In this document: positions 21,692 through 23,413 of the stretch, piece after piece
How the letters are laid out: each line of letters begins with the position of its first letter
Numbering within the stretch: the first letter of the stretch is position 1
From: a virus
DNA length: 23,413 nt
IMG/VR virus record: IMGVR_UViG_3300025162_000178
Location: 1 to 23,413 of that record
Direction: 5' to 3' (one strand)
Notes under the pieces: generated by a model
Told to the model about the DNA's origin: nothing
Database searches by the model: none
Seen by the model: the letters and a program-made list of their open reading frames with translations, nothing else
Made by a program: the position numbers and the translations under genes

Positions 21692-21999
21692 TTTGTTAAT
21701 TCGTCCAATTTTTTAATATGGGCACTAATAACACTTGTTAAATCCCATGCGCTGATTTCCCCAGTCGGTAAACTATCGTAGAGCTCATTTCTAAGCTCTG
21801 TAACAGCTTTTTTACTGACGAGTGATGGATCATCAGGCTTTGGGCTTTTTGTTCTCCATGTGATCCCAAATGCGAATAATGGGGTAATATGAATTGTGTA
21901 AACATTGGCATCACCGTTAATGTTGCTTTTACTTACTGCCAGAAGAAGTGGAATGATGTTCCAGTTCTTCATTTCAATTGTTCCTCTGTAAATTTTCAT
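21688..21999 (-). CDS. Hypothetical protein in the kptA operon
   Basis: A 103-residue protein of unknown function. It begins with a beta-rich half (MKIYRGTIEMKNWNIIPLLL, then VYTIHITPLFAFGITW) and ends with a helix (ISAHIKKLDELTK). It is ATGA-coupled to kptA upstream and to the 58-residue membrane protein downstream, so the four genes are probably translated together. Confidence 0.65.
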   Translation of the reverse strand: MKIYRGTIEMKNWNIIPLLLAVSKSNINGDANVYTIHITPLFAFGITWRTKSPKPDDPSLVSKKAVTELRNELYDSLPTGEISAWDLTSVISAHIKKLDELTK

Positions 22000-22529
22000 A
22001 GTTTTTGGATTTTAATGTATTTAAATGGTACATTATCAGTCAGCCATACTTTATTTTCACTCAAATAGAATTTAAATCCATCAGCATACATTGCGCCAGA
22101 ATTTATTTCCAGAATAAGTGGTTTAAATCTTTTTGAATATCTTTTACCTACGGCATGCGCAGTATCTAAATTGTCAGTCAAATGAACATGCAAGCGATTT
22201 CTTTTTTCAAGCCCAGTTCTTTGTATTGATCCCAAGTTTTCCAGTTTGGTCCCGTGATAAAGAATCATTGGAGGTCTGGTTGTTTTTAATTGAGTATCAA
22301 CTTTAATGGAATGCCCCTGGCTTGCCCTTATTTTTGTACCATCTTCTGAATAAGCAAATCTTTTTTTATCGTTATTTTCAACAATCCAATCCAAATCAGA
22401 TTTTGTAATTTCAATTTTTTTCAATAAATCTTCAACCAGAACATACCCATTTTTATCCATATTCAGGTCTTTCGGATCGTGTCGTAGAAGATAACTTATT
22501 GTTCTGCCTATGTTGAGTAGATGTTTCAT
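21996..22529 (-). CDS. kptA: RNA 2'-phosphotransferase, KptA/Tpt1 family
   Basis: A 177-residue enzyme that moves an internal RNA 2'-phosphate to NAD+, known from tRNA splicing in eukaryotes and of unclear role in bacteria. ATG at 22529 (MKHLLNIG) is preferred to an upstream reading from 22592. The N-terminal winged-helix part has ISYLLRHDP with the Arg16-His17 pair. IRASQGHSIKV (67-77) carries the next conserved Arg. The ADP-ribosyltransferase half has LYHGT (90-94), HVHLT (114-118), the AVGKR segment, and the closing FYLSENKVWLTDNVP (154-168). All the expected blocks are present and in order. The gene leads an ATGA-coupled operon that runs into the RNase P RNA. Confidence 0.92.
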   Translation of the reverse strand: MKHLLNIGRTISYLLRHDPKDLNMDKNGYVLVEDLLKKIEITKSDLDWIVENNDKKRFAYSEDGTKIRASQGHSIKVDTQLKTTRPPMILYHGTKLENLGSIQRTGLEKRNRLHVHLTDNLDTAHAVGKRYSKRFKPLILEINSGAMYADGFKFYLSENKVWLTDNVPFKYIKIQKL

Positions 22530-22533
22530 TTTG

Positions 22534-22541
22534 CAAATATC
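22534..22541 (-). promoter_or_regulatory. Possible -7 box at the kptA start
   Basis: GATATTTG on the minus strand differs by one base from TAnnTTTG and ends five bases before the kptA ATG, which would make the mRNA almost leaderless. This is a weak call because the first position of the box is off and no -33 element is clear. Confidence 0.25.
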
Positions 22542-22579
22542 GTGAATATGTATGAATAAAAAAAATTTATAAAAGATTG

Positions 22580-22621
22580 TCAAAGAAAACAACCAATAAA
22601 TAACATTATAATCTTTTTCAT
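22580..22621 (-). CDS. 13-residue lipoprotein-signal-like peptide
   Basis: The frame MKKIIMLFIGCFL ends at TGA. It looks like a bacterial lipoprotein signal (basic start, hydrophobic core, LFIGC lipobox) cut off right after the lipobox. It may be the relic of a lysis or surface lipoprotein gene, or a short leader. It is in the right orientation to share a transcript with kptA. Low confidence because of the length. Confidence 0.3.
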   Translation of the reverse strand: MKKIIMLFIGCFL

Positions 22622-22765
22622 TTTTTCTGTTTTAGATTAAACATTTGATTAACTGAAAACAAAATTACATAATATTTTTGGAATAAAAAAATAAAAATGG
22701 AAAAATATGACTTTTTTCTTATAATATATACTTATACAAAAATATAGATTTTTTCATAAGTGAAA

Positions 22766-23413
22766 ATGAAAATAATTAAATACACATACAAGTTTAGGTT
22801 AGAACCTACAGATGAGCAGAAAACATTACTGAATAAACATTTTGGTTCTGTTAGATGGTCTTTTAATTATTTTCTCAACCAAAGAAAAAATGAATATTTA
22901 AATAATAAAAAATCATTAAACTACTATGACCAAGCCGCTGAACTAACACAGATAAAAAAAATTAATACTTGGTTAAAAGAAATAAATTCACAGACACTAC
23001 AATACTCGTTAAAATGTTTGGATATGGCGTATCAAGGATTTTTTAATAAAAGAACTCAATTTCCAAGGTTTAAATCAAGGAAAAATAAAAATAGTTTTAC
23101 TATACCACAAAATGTTAGATACGATGGAACAAAACTAATTATACCCAAGTTCCTTGATGGTATAGAAATGATAATGGAAAGAAAAATTAAAGGAATAATC
23201 AAACATTGCAATATATCAAAAACTCCTACTGGAAAGTATTTTGTCAGTATATTGACTGAAATGGAATATGAACCAATGGTTAAAACGAATATGCCAGTAG
23301 GAATAGATTTGGGAATAAAAGATTTTTTAGTGTTGTCTAATGGAACGAAAATCAAGAACCATAGATTTCTTAAACATTATGAAAGGTCTTTAAAATTAAA
23401 TCAAAAATATCTA
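22766..23413 (+). CDS. tnpB: TnpB-family RNA-guided nuclease (IS200/IS605 OrfB), 3'-truncated by the window
   Basis: 216 residues are visible, open to the window edge. The N-terminus MKIIKYTYKFRLEPTDEQK, the GSVRWSFNYFLNQR block (27-40) and FPRFKSRKNKNSFTIP (99-114) are standard for TnpB. VGIDLGIKDFLVLSNG (178-193) is the first RuvC segment with catalytic Asp181. The remaining RuvC and zinc-finger motifs would lie beyond the edge. No tnpA gene appears in the sequence before it, so this is either a TnpB-only element or the partner is downstream. A short inverted repeat TTTTCA-TAAG-TGAAAA (22751-22766) touches the start codon. The strand is opposite to the neighbouring genes, which fits an insertion. 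Confidence 0.9.
   Translation, partial: MKIIKYTYKFRLEPTDEQKTLLNKHFGSVRWSFNYFLNQRKNEYLNNKKSLNYYDQAAELTQIKKINTWLKEINSQTLQYSLKCLDMAYQGFFNKRTQFPRFKSRKNKNSFTIPQNVRYDGTKLIIPKFLDGIEMIMERKIKGIIKHCNISKTPTGKYFVSILTEMEYEPMVKTNMPVGIDLGIKDFLVLSNGTKIKNHRFLKHYERSLKLNQKYL

Noticed and set aside
22530-22592. Longer N-terminus for KptA
   Set aside because: KptA homology begins at MKHLLNIG; the upstream 21 residues are Phe/Ile-rich translation of an AT leader.

Overview
The window is a stretch of an AT-rich, tightly packed genome that reads as a large contractile-tailed bacteriophage (myovirus) of a Bacteroidota host. The phage assignment rests on a gp6/baseplate-J-like wedge protein, a gp25-like wedge protein, a large terminase, a probable gp45-like sliding clamp and dozens of small overlapping genes. 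The host assignment rests on promoter-like TAnnTTTG boxes, few Shine-Dalgarno sites outside 14.2-15.7 kb, and a signal-peptide-bearing outer-membrane beta-barrel of a type common in Bacteroidota. It is inferred, not proven.

Layout. (1) 1-9915, + strand: a structural protein open at the window edge, three tandem small paralogs ending in (R/K)FDL, an unknown protein, the gp6-like protein, a fourth RFDL gene broken by a one-base frameshift, gp25-like protein, TerL, clamp and a hypothetical protein; one small gene (5777-6067) lies on the other strand. (2) 9912-12442, - strand: beta-barrel, two unknown proteins, a CoaD-like adenylyltransferase and a tRNA with a CUA anticodon. (3) 12443-13656: an HNH endonuclease gene on +, a second tRNA with a CUA triplet, then two unusual tRNA-like elements of about 140 nt that share the same leader. 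(4) 13657-15427, - strand: accessory genes with stronger Shine-Dalgarno sites, including a peptidyl-tRNA hydrolase 2 (Pth2)-like gene whose third codon is TAG. (5) 15497-20887, - strand: a long run of overlapping small genes, including a YqhA-family membrane protein and a second Pth2-like protein. (6) 20888-22529: a remnant of a GIY-YIG homing endonuclease, a compact RNase P RNA on the - strand, and a four-gene ATGA-coupled operon led by the tRNA 2'-phosphotransferase KptA/Tpt1. (7) 22766-end: a TnpB gene cut by the window edge.

The most interesting theme is RNA and translation. Within about 10 kb there are a candidate phage RNase P RNA, amber-decoding tRNA candidates, an in-frame amber codon in a peptidyl-tRNA hydrolase, a second peptidyl-tRNA hydrolase-like protein, KptA and odd tRNA-like RNAs. 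KptA and the RNase P RNA appear to lie on one transcription unit. TAG still ends at least three ordinary genes here (9913, 18860, 19335), so genome-wide recoding of TAG is not supported by this window.

Limits: everything comes from reading the sequence by eye. No covariance model, HMM or database search was run. The frameshift at about 5433 and small irregularities in the tRNAs could partly be assembly errors.
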